Assembly: GCA_937883885.1 (NCBI GenBank)
Contig: CAKZXL010000260.1
Span: 1 to 11,445 of the forward strand
From: an uncultured Aquincola sp.
GTDB taxonomy: Bacteria > Pseudomonadota > Gammaproteobacteria > Burkholderiales > Burkholderiaceae
Reading direction: 5' to 3'
Length of the DNA: 11,445 nucleotides
The translations under genes and the position numbers were made by a program. Of this stretch, positions 1 through 6,439 are shown piece by piece. Positions within the stretch are counted from its first letter, which is position 1, and the number at the start of each line of letters is the position of its first letter. The notes below the pieces were generated by a model. It was not told where the DNA came from. It ran no database searches and was given only the letters and a program-made list of their open reading frames with translations.

Positions 1-920
1 AGCCGATCATCGTCAAGAAGATCAAGAAGGGCGGCCATGGTCACCATGGCGGCGCCTGGAAGATCGCTTATGCCGACTTCGTGACGGCGATGATGGCGTT
101 CTTCCTGCTGATGTGGCTGCTGGGCTCCACCACCGAAGGCGACAAGAAGGGCATTGCCGACTACTTTCAATCGCCGCTGAAGGTGGCGCTGCTGGCCGGC
201 GGCTCGGGCTCGGGCGATTCTTCGCACGTGCTCAAGGGCGGCGGCCAGGACCTGACGCGCACCACCGGCCAGGTCAAGCGCGGCGACATCCAGGCGCCCA
301 AGGCCACGGTGAACCTGCAGGCCCTGAAGGAAGAGCAGCAGCGTGCCGAGCGCGCCAAGCTAGAAGAACTCAAGCAGAAGGTCGAGCAGAAGATCGCCGC
401 CAGCGCCAAGCTCTCGCCGCTGGCCAGCCAGATACGGCTGGACATGACCCGCGACGGCCTGCGCATCCAGATCGTCGACGAGCAGAACCGGCCGATGTTT
501 GCCAGCGGCAGTGCCGAGGTGCAGCCCTACATGCGCGAGCTGCTGCGCGAAATCGGCAACGTGCTGGCCGAGGTGCCCAACCGGCTGACGCTGGAGGGCC
601 ATACCGATGCCCACGCCTTTTCAGGCGGTGAGCGCGGCTACAGCAACTGGGAGCTGTCGGCCGACCGCGCCAATGCCTCACGCCGAGAACTCATCGCCGG
701 CGGCCTGCCCGACCACCGCATCCTGCGGGTGCAGGGCCTGGCCTCCAGCACGCTGTTCGTCAACGACGAACCGCTGAACCCACAGAACCGCCGCATCAGC
801 ATCATCGTCATGAACCGTGATGCCGAAGACCGCGTATTCCGTACCGCGCCCGAGGTGGCGGAAGCCACCGGCGTGCCGTCGATCCGGCCCGCCTCAAGTC
901 CCCTCGTCAATCTCCGATAA
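1..920 (+). CDS. motB: Flagellar motor stator protein MotB, 5' end missing
   Basis: MotB forms the proton-driven stator with MotA and anchors it to peptidoglycan. The reading frame is open from the window edge (first whole codon at 3) and 305 residues are visible against about 308 in E. coli MotB, so probably only about 5-10 N-terminal residues are missing. The visible N-terminus starts PIIVKK, followed by a Gly/His-rich stretch and the single membrane helix [18 protein letters not shown]. The proton-carrying Asp (Asp32 in E. coli) is encoded at 75-77. After a charged linker comes an OmpA-like peptidoglycan-binding domain with [26 protein letters not shown] and NRRIS. The GTG at 81 lies inside the membrane helix and cannot be the true start. 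motA is expected just upstream, outside the window. The 3' end carries a sigma-28 promoter candidate for cheY. Assignment is very secure. Confidence 0.97.
   Translation, partial: PIIVKKIKKGGHGHHGGAWKIAYADFVTAMMAFFLLMWLLGSTTEGDKKGIADYFQSPLKVALLAGGSGSGDSSHVLKGGGQDLTRTTGQVKRGDIQAPKATVNLQALKEEQQRAERAKLEELKQKVEQKIAASAKLSPLASQIRLDMTRDGLRIQIVDEQNRPMFASGSAEVQPYMRELLREIGNVLAEVPNRLTLEGHTDAHAFSGGERGYSNWELSADRANASRRELIAGGLPDHRILRVQGLASSTLFVNDEPLNPQNRRISIIVMNRDAEDRVFRTAPEVAEATGVPSIRPASSPLVNLR
894..920 (+). promoter_or_regulatory. Sigma-28 (FliA) promoter candidate for cheYZ
   Basis: The -35 octamer TCAAGTCC (894-901) and -10 octamer TCCGATAA (913-920) are separated by exactly 11 bases. The enterobacterial sigma-28 consensus is TAAAGTTT-N11-GCCGATAA, so the match is 5/8 and 7/8 with the ideal spacing. 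The -10 element overlaps the motB stop codon, and transcription would begin near 927, giving a leader of about 20 bases before the cheY ATG at 949. The cognate factor FliA is encoded in this same window (8868-9581). Seen: the motif and spacing. Inferred: promoter activity. Confidence 0.6.
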
Positions 921-948
921 AGCCTCATCCCCGAGAGGAAGCCCTCCC

Positions 949-1347
949 ATGAGCAGCACCACCGATCTCAAATTTCTCATCGTCGACGACTTCTCGACCA
1001 TGCGCCGCATCGTGCGGGGCCTGCTCAAGGAAATGGGTTGCAACAACGCGGACGAAGCCGAAGACGGCGCGATCGCGCTGCAGATGCTCAAAGCCCAGAA
1101 GTTCGACTTCGTCGTCTCCGACATCAACATGCCGAACATGAACGGCTTCGAGCTGCTCAAGGCCGTCAAGGCCGACGACTCGCTCAAGCACCTGCCGGTG
1201 CTGATGGTGACGGCCGAAGCCCGCAAGGAAGACATCGTGCTGGCCGCCCAGTCGGGCGCCGCCGGCTACATCGTCAAGCCTTTCACCAAGGCGACGCTGG
1301 AAGAGAAGGTCCAGAAGATCATGCAGAAACTGGCAGCCACGGCCTGA
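949..1347 (+). CDS. cheY: Chemotaxis response regulator CheY
   Basis: This is a single-domain receiver of 132 residues, the usual CheY length. When phosphorylated by CheA it binds FliM and changes motor rotation. All key residues are present: acidic pair Asp13/Asp14, phospho-acceptor Asp58 ([12 protein letters not shown]), Thr88, Tyr107 and Lys110 (YIVKPF), matching E. coli Asp12/13/57, Thr87, Tyr106 and Lys109. There is no output domain. The ATG at 949 is chosen because it has AGAGGA about 9 bases upstream and begins right at the conserved fold; longer frames would run into motB. cheZ follows 17 bases later, so the pair is probably cotranscribed from the sigma-28 promoter candidate overlapping the end of motB. 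Confidence 0.97.
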   Translation: MSSTTDLKFLIVDDFSTMRRIVRGLLKEMGCNNADEAEDGAIALQMLKAQKFDFVVSDINMPNMNGFELLKAVKADDSLKHLPVLMVTAEARKEDIVLAAQSGAAGYIVKPFTKATLEEKVQKIMQKLAATA

Positions 1348-1364
1348 ACGCCAAGGAGTACACG

Positions 1365-1997
1365 ATGAAGATGGATGACATCGCCGCCTTGGCACCGCAA
1401 ATGGCCGCTCAAGCTTCGCCGGAGATCTTCCAGCAGCTGGGCACCATCACCCGCCAGCTGCACGACACGCTGCACCAGCTGGGCGTGATGCCCAAGCTCA
1501 AGGACGCCGCCGACGGCCTGCCCGATGCGCGCAGCCGCCTGAGCTACATCGCCCAGAAGACGGCCGCCGCCGCCGACAAGGTGCTGAACTCGGTCGACAG
1601 CGCCAAGGTGGAACACCACACCATCAGCGAGCAGACGCGCGCGATCGCGGCCGCCATCGTGGCCGACCCGGTGCGCGCCGTGGCCTCGGGCTCGGTGATG
1701 AACTTCGTGGGCGAGGTGGAACGCGCCACCGCCCGCATCGACCAGCACCTGACCGACATCATGCTGGCCCAGGACTTCCACGACCTGACCGGCCAGGTGG
1801 TGGCCAAGGTGGTGTCGCTGGCCACCGAACTGGAATCCAGCCTGGTCAAGCTGCTGGTGCAAGCCGCCCCGCCCGAGCAGGCACAGAAGGTGGAAACCGC
1901 CATCCTCAATGGCCCGGTGGTCAACCCCGAAGGCCGGACCGACATCGTGCAGGACCAGAGCGAAGTCGACGACCTGCTCGCCAGCCTGGGCTTCTGA
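1365..1997 (+). CDS. cheZ: CheY-P phosphatase CheZ
   Basis: CheZ dephosphorylates CheY-P and ends the motor signal. The 210-residue product (E. coli CheZ is 214) is largely helical. It carries the catalytic block MLAQDFHDLTGQVVAKVV, in which Asp140 and Gln144 correspond to E. coli Asp143 and Gln147 (Gln147 is the residue inserted into the CheY active site). The extreme C-terminus DQSEVDDLLASLGF is the conserved CheY-binding peptide, joined by a flexible linker. The start at 1365 has a perfect AAGGAG (1353-1358) six bases upstream. It lies 17 bases after cheY, as expected for a cheYZ transcription unit. Both functional sites look intact. Confidence 0.96.
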   Translation: MKMDDIAALAPQMAAQASPEIFQQLGTITRQLHDTLHQLGVMPKLKDAADGLPDARSRLSYIAQKTAAAADKVLNSVDSAKVEHHTISEQTRAIAAAIVADPVRAVASGSVMNFVGEVERATARIDQHLTDIMLAQDFHDLTGQVVAKVVSLATELESSLVKLLVQAAPPEQAQKVETAILNGPVVNPEGRTDIVQDQSEVDDLLASLGF

Positions 1998-2004
1998 CAC
2001 AGAC

Positions 2005-2041
2005 GGGCGCACTTTGGGCGCCCGGCCGGCTCAAGACCGGC
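2005..2041 (+). terminator. Tandem GC hairpins after cheZ, possible weak terminator
   Basis: Two adjacent short inverted repeats begin 8 bases after the cheZ stop. The first is GGGCGC (2005-2010) with GCGCCC (2018-2023). The second is GCCGG (2025-2029) with CCGGC (2037-2041). Neither is followed by a T tract (GAAAAG comes next), so an intrinsic terminator is doubtful. They may instead protect the cheZ 3' end or attenuate read-through. Confidence 0.25.
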
Positions 2042-2057
2042 GAAAAGATGCCGTAGT

Positions 2058-2087
2058 TCACCTCAGGATCAGATCTTCCTGGGGTGA
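2058..2087 (+). promoter_or_regulatory. Stem-loop hiding the ribosome binding site of the 2090 gene
   Basis: The left arm TCACCTCAGGA (2058-2068) pairs with the right arm TCCTGGGGTGA (2077-2087). This gives 11 continuous base pairs with one U-G wobble around an 8-base loop, TCAGATCT. The right arm contains GGTGA, the only plausible Shine-Dalgarno for the ATG at 2090. The left arm contains TCACCTC, nearly the same as the 3' tail of 16S rRNA. In RNA the hairpin would mask translation initiation, and as DNA the same repeat could be an operator. No T tract follows, so a terminator is unlikely. Confidence 0.4.
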
Positions 2088-2089
2088 CC

Positions 2090-2497
2090 ATGAATCCCAT
2101 CTCGCCCACTGCCGCCAGCGTTGCCACGCTGAAGACCCCCACACCCGCACCTGCGCCGGCCCCTGCCCGCGCGGGCGCTGCCGCTGGCGCGCCGACGGCG
2201 CCCATCGCCAGCGCCGGCGATGGCCCCCCCGAAGCCGGCCACGTGCCGCGGACCGAAGCACCAACGCCCGCCCCGGCGCCCCCACCGCCGCCCATCGAGC
2301 TGCCCTTCAGCATCGGCTTCGGGCTGGGGTCCAAGCACGGCTCGGGCTGCACCTGCGCCGCCTGCAAGGCCACCGTGCCGGCCCAGCCGCCCGCCCATGC
2401 CGTGGACGCGGCCGAGCGCGCGCGCCAGTCGGCCGCGGCGGCTGGCTACGGCGGCCCGCGCCCGCCCGTGGGCGCACGGGTGGACGTCTCGGCCTGA
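2090..2497 (+). CDS. Small Pro/Ala-rich protein with a CxCxxC motif, function unknown
   Basis: I do not recognise this 135-residue protein. Residues 1-75 are low-complexity Thr/Pro/Ala with two related runs (TPTPAPAPAPA and APTPAPAPPPPP). Then comes a short conserved-looking core, IELPFSIGFGLGSKHGSG, leading into CTCAAC, with cysteines at residues 87, 89 and 92. The tail is Ala/Arg/Gly/Pro-rich. No signal peptide or membrane helix is evident, so it is probably cytoplasmic. A Cys-x-Cys-x-x-Cys cluster can bind metal or be redox active, but one cluster of three proves neither. Third codon positions are strongly G/C, like the neighbouring genes, which supports coding. The ATG at 2090 follows GGTGA (2083-2087) that is buried in a hairpin; an in-frame GTG at 2084 would overlap that site. 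It lies between cheZ and the flhD homologue. It could be a spurious frame in GC-rich DNA, but the Cys motif and codon usage argue against that. Confidence 0.6.
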   Translation: MNPISPTAASVATLKTPTPAPAPAPARAGAAAGAPTAPIASAGDGPPEAGHVPRTEAPTPAPAPPPPPIELPFSIGFGLGSKHGSGCTCAACKATVPAQPPAHAVDAAERARQSAAAAGYGGPRPPVGARVDVSA

Positions 2498-2638
2498 AGA
2501 CCCCGGCGGCCGACGTGTAGGAAACACGCCGACACGCCGGGCGGAACAAGCGCGACAGCGCGCATGGCGCAGCGGCGGATGCCCGCCCGCGGCCACCGCT
2601 CCTACAGTGGCTGGTCCCTCATCGCGGTGCCGTAGCCC

Positions 2639-2935
2639 ATGACCAGCAGCCAGATCCTTGCGGAGATCCGCGAAGCCAACGTCGCCTACCTGATGCTCGC
2701 GCAGGCGCTGCTGCGGGCCGACCGGCCCGCCGCGCTGCAGCGGCTGGGCCTGAGCAGCAATGCCGCGCAGGTGATCGAGCAGATGACGCCGACGCAGCTC
2801 AGCCGCGCAGCCAGCGGCAACACCTTGATCTGCAGTTTCAGCATGGACGACGAGCTGGTGTGGGACCTGCTGACCCACCACGTGCCCGCGGCCGAACTGC
2901 CCGCGGCGCCACCGGCGCGCAACAAGCCGCGCTGA
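2639..2935 (+). CDS. flhD: FlhD-family flagellar transcriptional regulator, no flhC beside it
   Basis: FlhD normally pairs with FlhC as the master activator of early flagellar operons. The 98-residue product aligns without gaps to my recollection of E. coli FlhD over residues 1-70. Shared points include Asn14, Tyr17-Leu18, LAQ (20-22), Asp28, RLG (35-37), Thr50, Gln53, Asn61, Leu63 and Cys65. Cys65 is the residue that forms the inter-subunit disulfide in E. coli. It is shorter than E. coli FlhD (about 116-119) and its last 15 residues are Ala/Pro-rich. No flhC follows: only 112 bases separate it from flhB. A canonical flhDC may lie upstream of motA, outside the window, which would make this a second FlhD. 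No good Shine-Dalgarno is visible before 2639. The 141 bases upstream (2498-2638) hold only 5-bp hairpins and no recognisable promoter. Confidence 0.82.
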   Translation: MTSSQILAEIREANVAYLMLAQALLRADRPAALQRLGLSSNAAQVIEQMTPTQLSRAASGNTLICSFSMDDELVWDLLTHHVPAAELPAAPPARNKPR

Positions 2936-2946
2936 GCGGAGCAGCG

Positions 2947-2978
2947 GCGCAGCGGCGCACGGGCGCTGCCGCGCTTTT
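2947..2978 (+). terminator. Terminator-like hairpin after the flhD homologue
   Basis: The arms 2947-2958 and 2963-2974 pair over 12 positions, with one A-C mismatch and one G-U wobble, around the loop ACGG. They are followed directly by TTTT (2975-2978). The stem is very GC-rich and begins 11 bases after the flhD stop. The T run is short, so efficiency is uncertain. If active, it separates the cheYZ-flhD part from flhBAFG-fliA. Confidence 0.5.
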
Positions 2979-3030
2979 GGCCCGCTTATCCGCGCATGGC
3001 CCGGCCGGCGTGCAGGCAGCATGGTGGTCT

Positions 3031-3038
3031 TCCGATAG
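3031..3038 (+). promoter_or_regulatory. Sigma-28-like -10 element before flhB, weak
   Basis: TCCGATAG differs by one base from the TCCGATAA element seen before cheY and ends 9 bases before the flhB ATG. At the proper spacing upstream (3012-3019) there is only GCAGGCAG, a poor -35 match, so this is half a promoter at best. It is recorded because flhB follows a terminator candidate and needs some promoter. Confidence 0.2.
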
Positions 3039-3047
3039 AGCCGCGAC

Positions 3048-4208
3048 ATGGCCGACTCAGCCCAGGACAAGAACTTACCCGCCAGTGCCAGGAAACTGGC
3101 CAAGGCCCGTGAACAGGGGCAGGTGGCGCGCTCGGTCGACCTCGGGCATTTCGCGGCCATCGCCATCGGCGGCTGGCTGCTGGTCAAGTGGGCGCCCGAC
3201 ATCGGCCAGTGGATGCAGAAGATCCTGATGCAGGGCCTGCGCTTCGACCACGCCATGCTGCAGAACCCCCGGCTGATGGGCGAACGCGCTGCGGCGCTGG
3301 GGATGCAGATGCTGATGGTCATCGTGCCCATGGGCCTGGTGATGTCGCTGGTGGGCGTGGCCAGTGCCTGCCTGTCGGGCGGCTGGAACTTCACCACCCA
3401 GGCGCTGTCGCCCAAGTTCGACAAGCTCAATCCGCTGACGGGCGTGACCCGCCTCTTTTCCAAGGGCAACCTGGTGCAGGCGCTCAAGTCGGTGATGCTG
3501 GCCGCGGTGCTGGGCACCGTGGGCGCGTTGTACCTGCAGTCGCGCATCGAGGCCTTTGCCGCCACGCTGGCCATGCCGCTGCCGGCGGCGCTGCAGCAGG
3601 CGGTCAGCGCCTCGCTCAGCGGGCTGATCCAGGTGGTGGTGACGCTGGCGCTGTTTGCCGCCATCGACGTGCCCTACCAGCGCTGGAAGCTGGCCAACGA
3701 GCTGAAGATGAGCTTCCAGGACGTCAAGGACGAGCACAAGGAAGCCGAAGGCAACCAGGAGGTCAAGCAGAAGATCAAGGTCAAGATGCGCGAGATGGCC
3801 CGCAAGCGCATGCTGGCCGCGGTGCCCAACGCCGACCTGGTGGTGATGAACCCGACCCACTACGCGGTGGCGCTGCAGTACGACGACAAGAAGATGGGCG
3901 CGCCGCGCGTGGTGGCCAAGGGAGCCGACCTGCTGGCCCTGCGCATCCGCGACATCGCGCGCGAATCCAAGGTGCCGGTGCTGCAGGCGCCGCCGCTGGC
4001 ACGGGCGCTGTACCAGCATGCCGAGCTGGAGCGCGAGATTCCGGCGGCACTGTTCTCGGCCGTGGCCCAGGTGCTGGCCTACGTGTACCAGCTGCGCGCG
4101 GCCATGGCCGGCGAGGCGCCGGAGCCGGGCGACCTGCCCGAGCTGCCGGTGCCGCCCGAGCTGGACCCGCAAAACCCGGCCTACCAGAGCGGCCCGCGCC
4201 GCCGCTGA
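3048..4208 (+). CDS. flhB: Flagellar export apparatus switch protein FlhB
   Basis: FlhB is an inner-membrane part of the flagellar type III export gate and switches specificity from rod/hook to filament substrates. The 386-residue product has the amphipathic cytoplasmic start (ARKLAKAREQGQVARSVDL). Four hydrophobic segments follow, then the long charged linker helix (EHKEAEGNQEVKQKIKVKMREMARKRM). The cytoplasmic domain contains the autocleavage motif Asn268-Pro-Thr-His (E. coli cleaves at Asn269-Pro270), followed by YAVAL and VPVLQAPPLARALY. The C-terminus is a Pro-rich tail of about 30 residues. The NPTH motif is intact, so self-cleavage is expected. The Shine-Dalgarno is weak (GATAGAG, about 8 bases upstream). 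flhA follows after 113 bases. Confidence 0.97.
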   Translation: MADSAQDKNLPASARKLAKAREQGQVARSVDLGHFAAIAIGGWLLVKWAPDIGQWMQKILMQGLRFDHAMLQNPRLMGERAAALGMQMLMVIVPMGLVMSLVGVASACLSGGWNFTTQALSPKFDKLNPLTGVTRLFSKGNLVQALKSVMLAAVLGTVGALYLQSRIEAFAATLAMPLPAALQQAVSASLSGLIQVVVTLALFAAIDVPYQRWKLANELKMSFQDVKDEHKEAEGNQEVKQKIKVKMREMARKRMLAAVPNADLVVMNPTHYAVALQYDDKKMGAPRVVAKGADLLALRIRDIARESKVPVLQAPPLARALYQHAELEREIPAALFSAVAQVLAYVYQLRAAMAGEAPEPGDLPELPVPPELDPQNPAYQSGPRRR

Positions 4209-4224
4209 AAAGGCGCGGCTGTCG

Positions 4225-4246
4225 GCGGCGCCACCGCCGGCGCCGC
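4225..4246 (+). repeat. Perfect 8-bp inverted repeat between flhB and flhA
   Basis: GCGGCGCC (4225-4232) and GGCGCCGC (4239-4246) flank the six-base spacer ACCGCC, 16 bases after the flhB stop. No T tract follows immediately. It could stabilise the flhB 3' end or modulate expression between the two export-gate genes. In such GC-rich DNA chance occurrence is also reasonable. Confidence 0.3.
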
Positions 4247-4321
4247 AGGGGCGGTTAAACGGCGGCTTTCTTCCGCTTTTTCGGGCTCAAGTTTTCGGGC
4301 CGGCCGGAACAATCGCCGGCC

Positions 4322-6439
4322 ATGAACCCGAGCCTTGCCCGCCTGCAGAACATCCTTGGTGACCACGCCGGCGTGGTGCGCGGCCTGCTGGGCCCCGTGT
4401 TCGTCGTGGTCGTGCTGTCGATGATGGTGCTGCCGCTGCCGGGCTTCGTGCTCGACGTGGCCTTCACCTTCAACATCGCGATGGCGCTGATGGTGATGAT
4501 GGTGGCCGCCAACATGGTGCGGCCGCTGGACTTCTCGGCCTTTCCTTCGGTGCTGCTGGTCACCACGCTGCTGCGGCTGTCGCTGAACGTGGCTTCCACC
4601 CGCGTGGTGCTGATGGAAGGCCACACCGGCCCCGGCGCCGCGGGCAAGGTGATCGAATCCTTCGGCCACTTCCTGATCGGCGGCAACTTCGCGGTCGGCC
4701 TGATCGTCTTCGCCATCCTGGTGGTCATCAACTTCATCGTGGTGACCAAGGGCGCCGAGCGCATCGCCGAGGTGGGCGCACGGTTCGCGCTGGACGCGAT
4801 GCCCGGCAAGCAGATGGCCATCGACGCCGACCTCAATGCCGGCCTGATCAACGAAGACGAAGCCAAGCGGCGCCGCGCGGAAGTCAGCGAAGAGGCCGAC
4901 TTCTTCGGCTCCATGGACGGTGCCAGCAAGTACGTGCGCGGCGATGCCGTGGCCGGCCTGCTGATCCTGTTCATCAACCTGATCGGCGGCTTCATCATCG
5001 GCGTGGTGCAGCACGGCCTGTCGGCCAGCGAAGCCGCCAATTCGTACGTGCTGCTGGCGGTGGGCGATGCGCTGGTGGCGCAGATCCCGGCGCTGCTGGT
5101 GTCGGTGGCGGCGGCCATGGTGGTCTCGCGCGTGGGCAAGGACAACGACATCGGCACCCAGGTGCGCAAGCAGGTGTTCGGCTCGCCCACCTCGCTGGGG
5201 CTGACCGCCGGCGTCATCGGCCTGATCGGCGTCATTCCCGGCATGCCCAACCTGGTGTTCCTGCTGATCGCCGGGGCCACCGGCGCCCTGGCCTGGAAGG
5301 CCCGCCAGGCCGAGCTGAAGGCCAAGGCGCCGCCCGTGCCCGCGCCGGGCACGCCGGGCGCTGCCGGGGGCCCGGGCGCGGAGGCGCCCCCCGCCAACGT
5401 GGAAGCCAGCTGGGACGACCTGGTGCCGGTGGACACGCTGAGCCTGGAAGTGGGCTACCGCCTGATTGCGCTGGTGGACAAGGAACGCAAGGGCGACCTG
5501 CTGGGCCGCATCAAGGGCGTGCGCAAGAAGTTCGCGCAGGACGTGGGCTTTCTGCCGCCGCCGGTGCACATCCGCGACAACCTGGAGCTCAAGCCCAGCA
5601 TGTACCGGGTGTCGCTGCGCGGCGCCGTGATCGGCGAAGCCGAGGCTTTTCCGGGGATGCTGCTGGCCATCAACCCCGGTGGCGCCACCCAGCAACTCAT
5701 CGGCACCAAGACCACCGACCCGGCCTTCGGGCTGCCCGCGGTATGGATCGAAGAGCGCCAGCGGGAGGTGGCCCAAATGGCCGGATTTACGGTTGTTGAT
5801 TGCTCGACCGTCGTGGCGACCCATCTTTCACACTTGATGCAGGTCCACGCTGCCAAGTTGCTGGGCCGCGTTGAAGTGCAAAACCTGGTCGAACACGTCA
5901 CCAAGCTGGCTCCCAAGCTGATCGAGGACGTGATTCCCAAGATGGTCGGAATCGCCACTGTGCAAAAGGTCCTGCAACTGCTGCTCGAAGAAGGCGTCCA
6001 CATCCGGGACATGCGCTCGATCGTGGAATGCATGGCCGAGCATGCGGCGGTGGTCACCGACCCGACCGAGCTGGCCCGCCGCATCCGCGTGCACCTGGCC
6101 CCGGCCATCGTGCAGCAGATCTACGGCGCCGCCCGCGAGCTGGACGTGATCGCGCTGGACCCCGAACTGGAGCGCCTGGTCACCCAGGCCCTGACCTCGC
6201 CGCACGGCGCCGCGCTGGACCCCGGCGTGGCCGAGAACATCACCCGCGGCGCGGCCGACACCTCGCGCCAGCAGGAAGAACTGGGCGTGCCGGCCTGCCT
6301 GCTGGTGCCCGACCTGATCCGCGCGCCGATGGCCCGGCTGCTGCGCCGCGCGGCGCCCCGGCTCAAGGTGCTGGCGCACAGCGAGATTCCTGACACCCAC
6401 ACGATCCGGATCGGTTCGATCATTGGAGGCACGGCATGA
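4322..6439 (+). CDS. flhA: Flagellar export gate protein FlhA
   Basis: FlhA is the proton-coupled export gate, whose cytoplasmic ring receives chaperone-substrate complexes. The product has 705 residues (E. coli 692). The N-terminal half has about eight hydrophobic segments and the family signature around RLSLNVASTRVVLMEGHTG. It also has the conserved cytoplasmic loop (KGAERIAEVGARFALDAMPGK, then EEADFFGSMDGASKYVRGDA). Residues 334-361 form a Pro/Ala/Gly-rich linker to the soluble domain, which contains STVVATHLSHLMQVHAAKLLGR and EEGVHIRDMRSIVE. The Shine-Dalgarno before 4322 is poor (GGAAC, 12 bases away), but the start fits the family. The stop overlaps the flhF start as ATGA, so the two are translationally coupled. 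Residues 485-558 use markedly more A/T-ending codons than their flanks. Confidence 0.98.
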   Translation: MNPSLARLQNILGDHAGVVRGLLGPVFVVVVLSMMVLPLPGFVLDVAFTFNIAMALMVMMVAANMVRPLDFSAFPSVLLVTTLLRLSLNVASTRVVLMEGHTGPGAAGKVIESFGHFLIGGNFAVGLIVFAILVVINFIVVTKGAERIAEVGARFALDAMPGKQMAIDADLNAGLINEDEAKRRRAEVSEEADFFGSMDGASKYVRGDAVAGLLILFINLIGGFIIGVVQHGLSASEAANSYVLLAVGDALVAQIPALLVSVAAAMVVSRVGKDNDIGTQVRKQVFGSPTSLGLTAGVIGLIGVIPGMPNLVFLLIAGATGALAWKARQAELKAKAPPVPAPGTPGAAGGPGAEAPPANVEASWDDLVPVDTLSLEVGYRLIALVDKERKGDLLGRIKGVRKKFAQDVGFLPPPVHIRDNLELKPSMYRVSLRGAVIGEAEAFPGMLLAINPGGATQQLIGTKTTDPAFGLPAVWIEERQREVAQMAGFTVVDCSTVVATHLSHLMQVHAAKLLGRVEVQNLVEHVTKLAPKLIEDVIPKMVGIATVQKVLQLLLEEGVHIRDMRSIVECMAEHAAVVTDPTELARRIRVHLAPAIVQQIYGAARELDVIALDPELERLVTQALTSPHGAALDPGVAENITRGAADTSRQQEELGVPACLLVPDLIRAPMARLLRRAAPRLKVLAHSEIPDTHTIRIGSIIGGTA
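5774..5995 (+). other. Local drop in third-position GC within flhA
   Basis: By hand count, 22 of 74 codons here end in A or T (GGA, TTT, GTT, CTT, TCA, ATT, ACT, GCT and others). In the following 75 or so codons only about 3 do, and in the preceding 70 or so about 8. The reading frame is uninterrupted and the protein is the strongly conserved part of the cytoplasmic domain. This may be a recombination patch from a relative or a local constraint on the mRNA. Confidence 0.5.

Noticed and set aside
2084..2089. GTG at 2084 as the start of the CxCxxC protein.
   Set aside because: It lies within the only plausible ribosome binding sequence; ATG at 2090 fits that site better.
2514..2563. Two small hairpins (CGTGT/ACACG at 2514-2528 and GCGCG/CGCGC at 2550-2563) upstream of flhD.
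   Set aside because: They are 5-bp stems with no T tract or conserved feature, expected by chance at this GC content.
2997..3013. A sigma-54-like TGGCCCG...TGC before flhB.
   Set aside because: The GG and GC elements are 12 bases apart instead of the required 10, so it does not fit a -24/-12 promoter.
4262..4281. GCGG/CCGC hairpin followed by TTTTT between flhB and flhA.
   Set aside because: The stem is only 4 bp with a 7-base loop, too weak for a credible terminator inside an expected operon.
4287..4313. TCAAGTTT upstream of flhA, 7/8 match to the sigma-28 -35 element.
   Set aside because: At the correct spacing the -10 position is GGAACAAT, which matches the consensus at only two bases. 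A better GCCG-start octamer is three bases too close.
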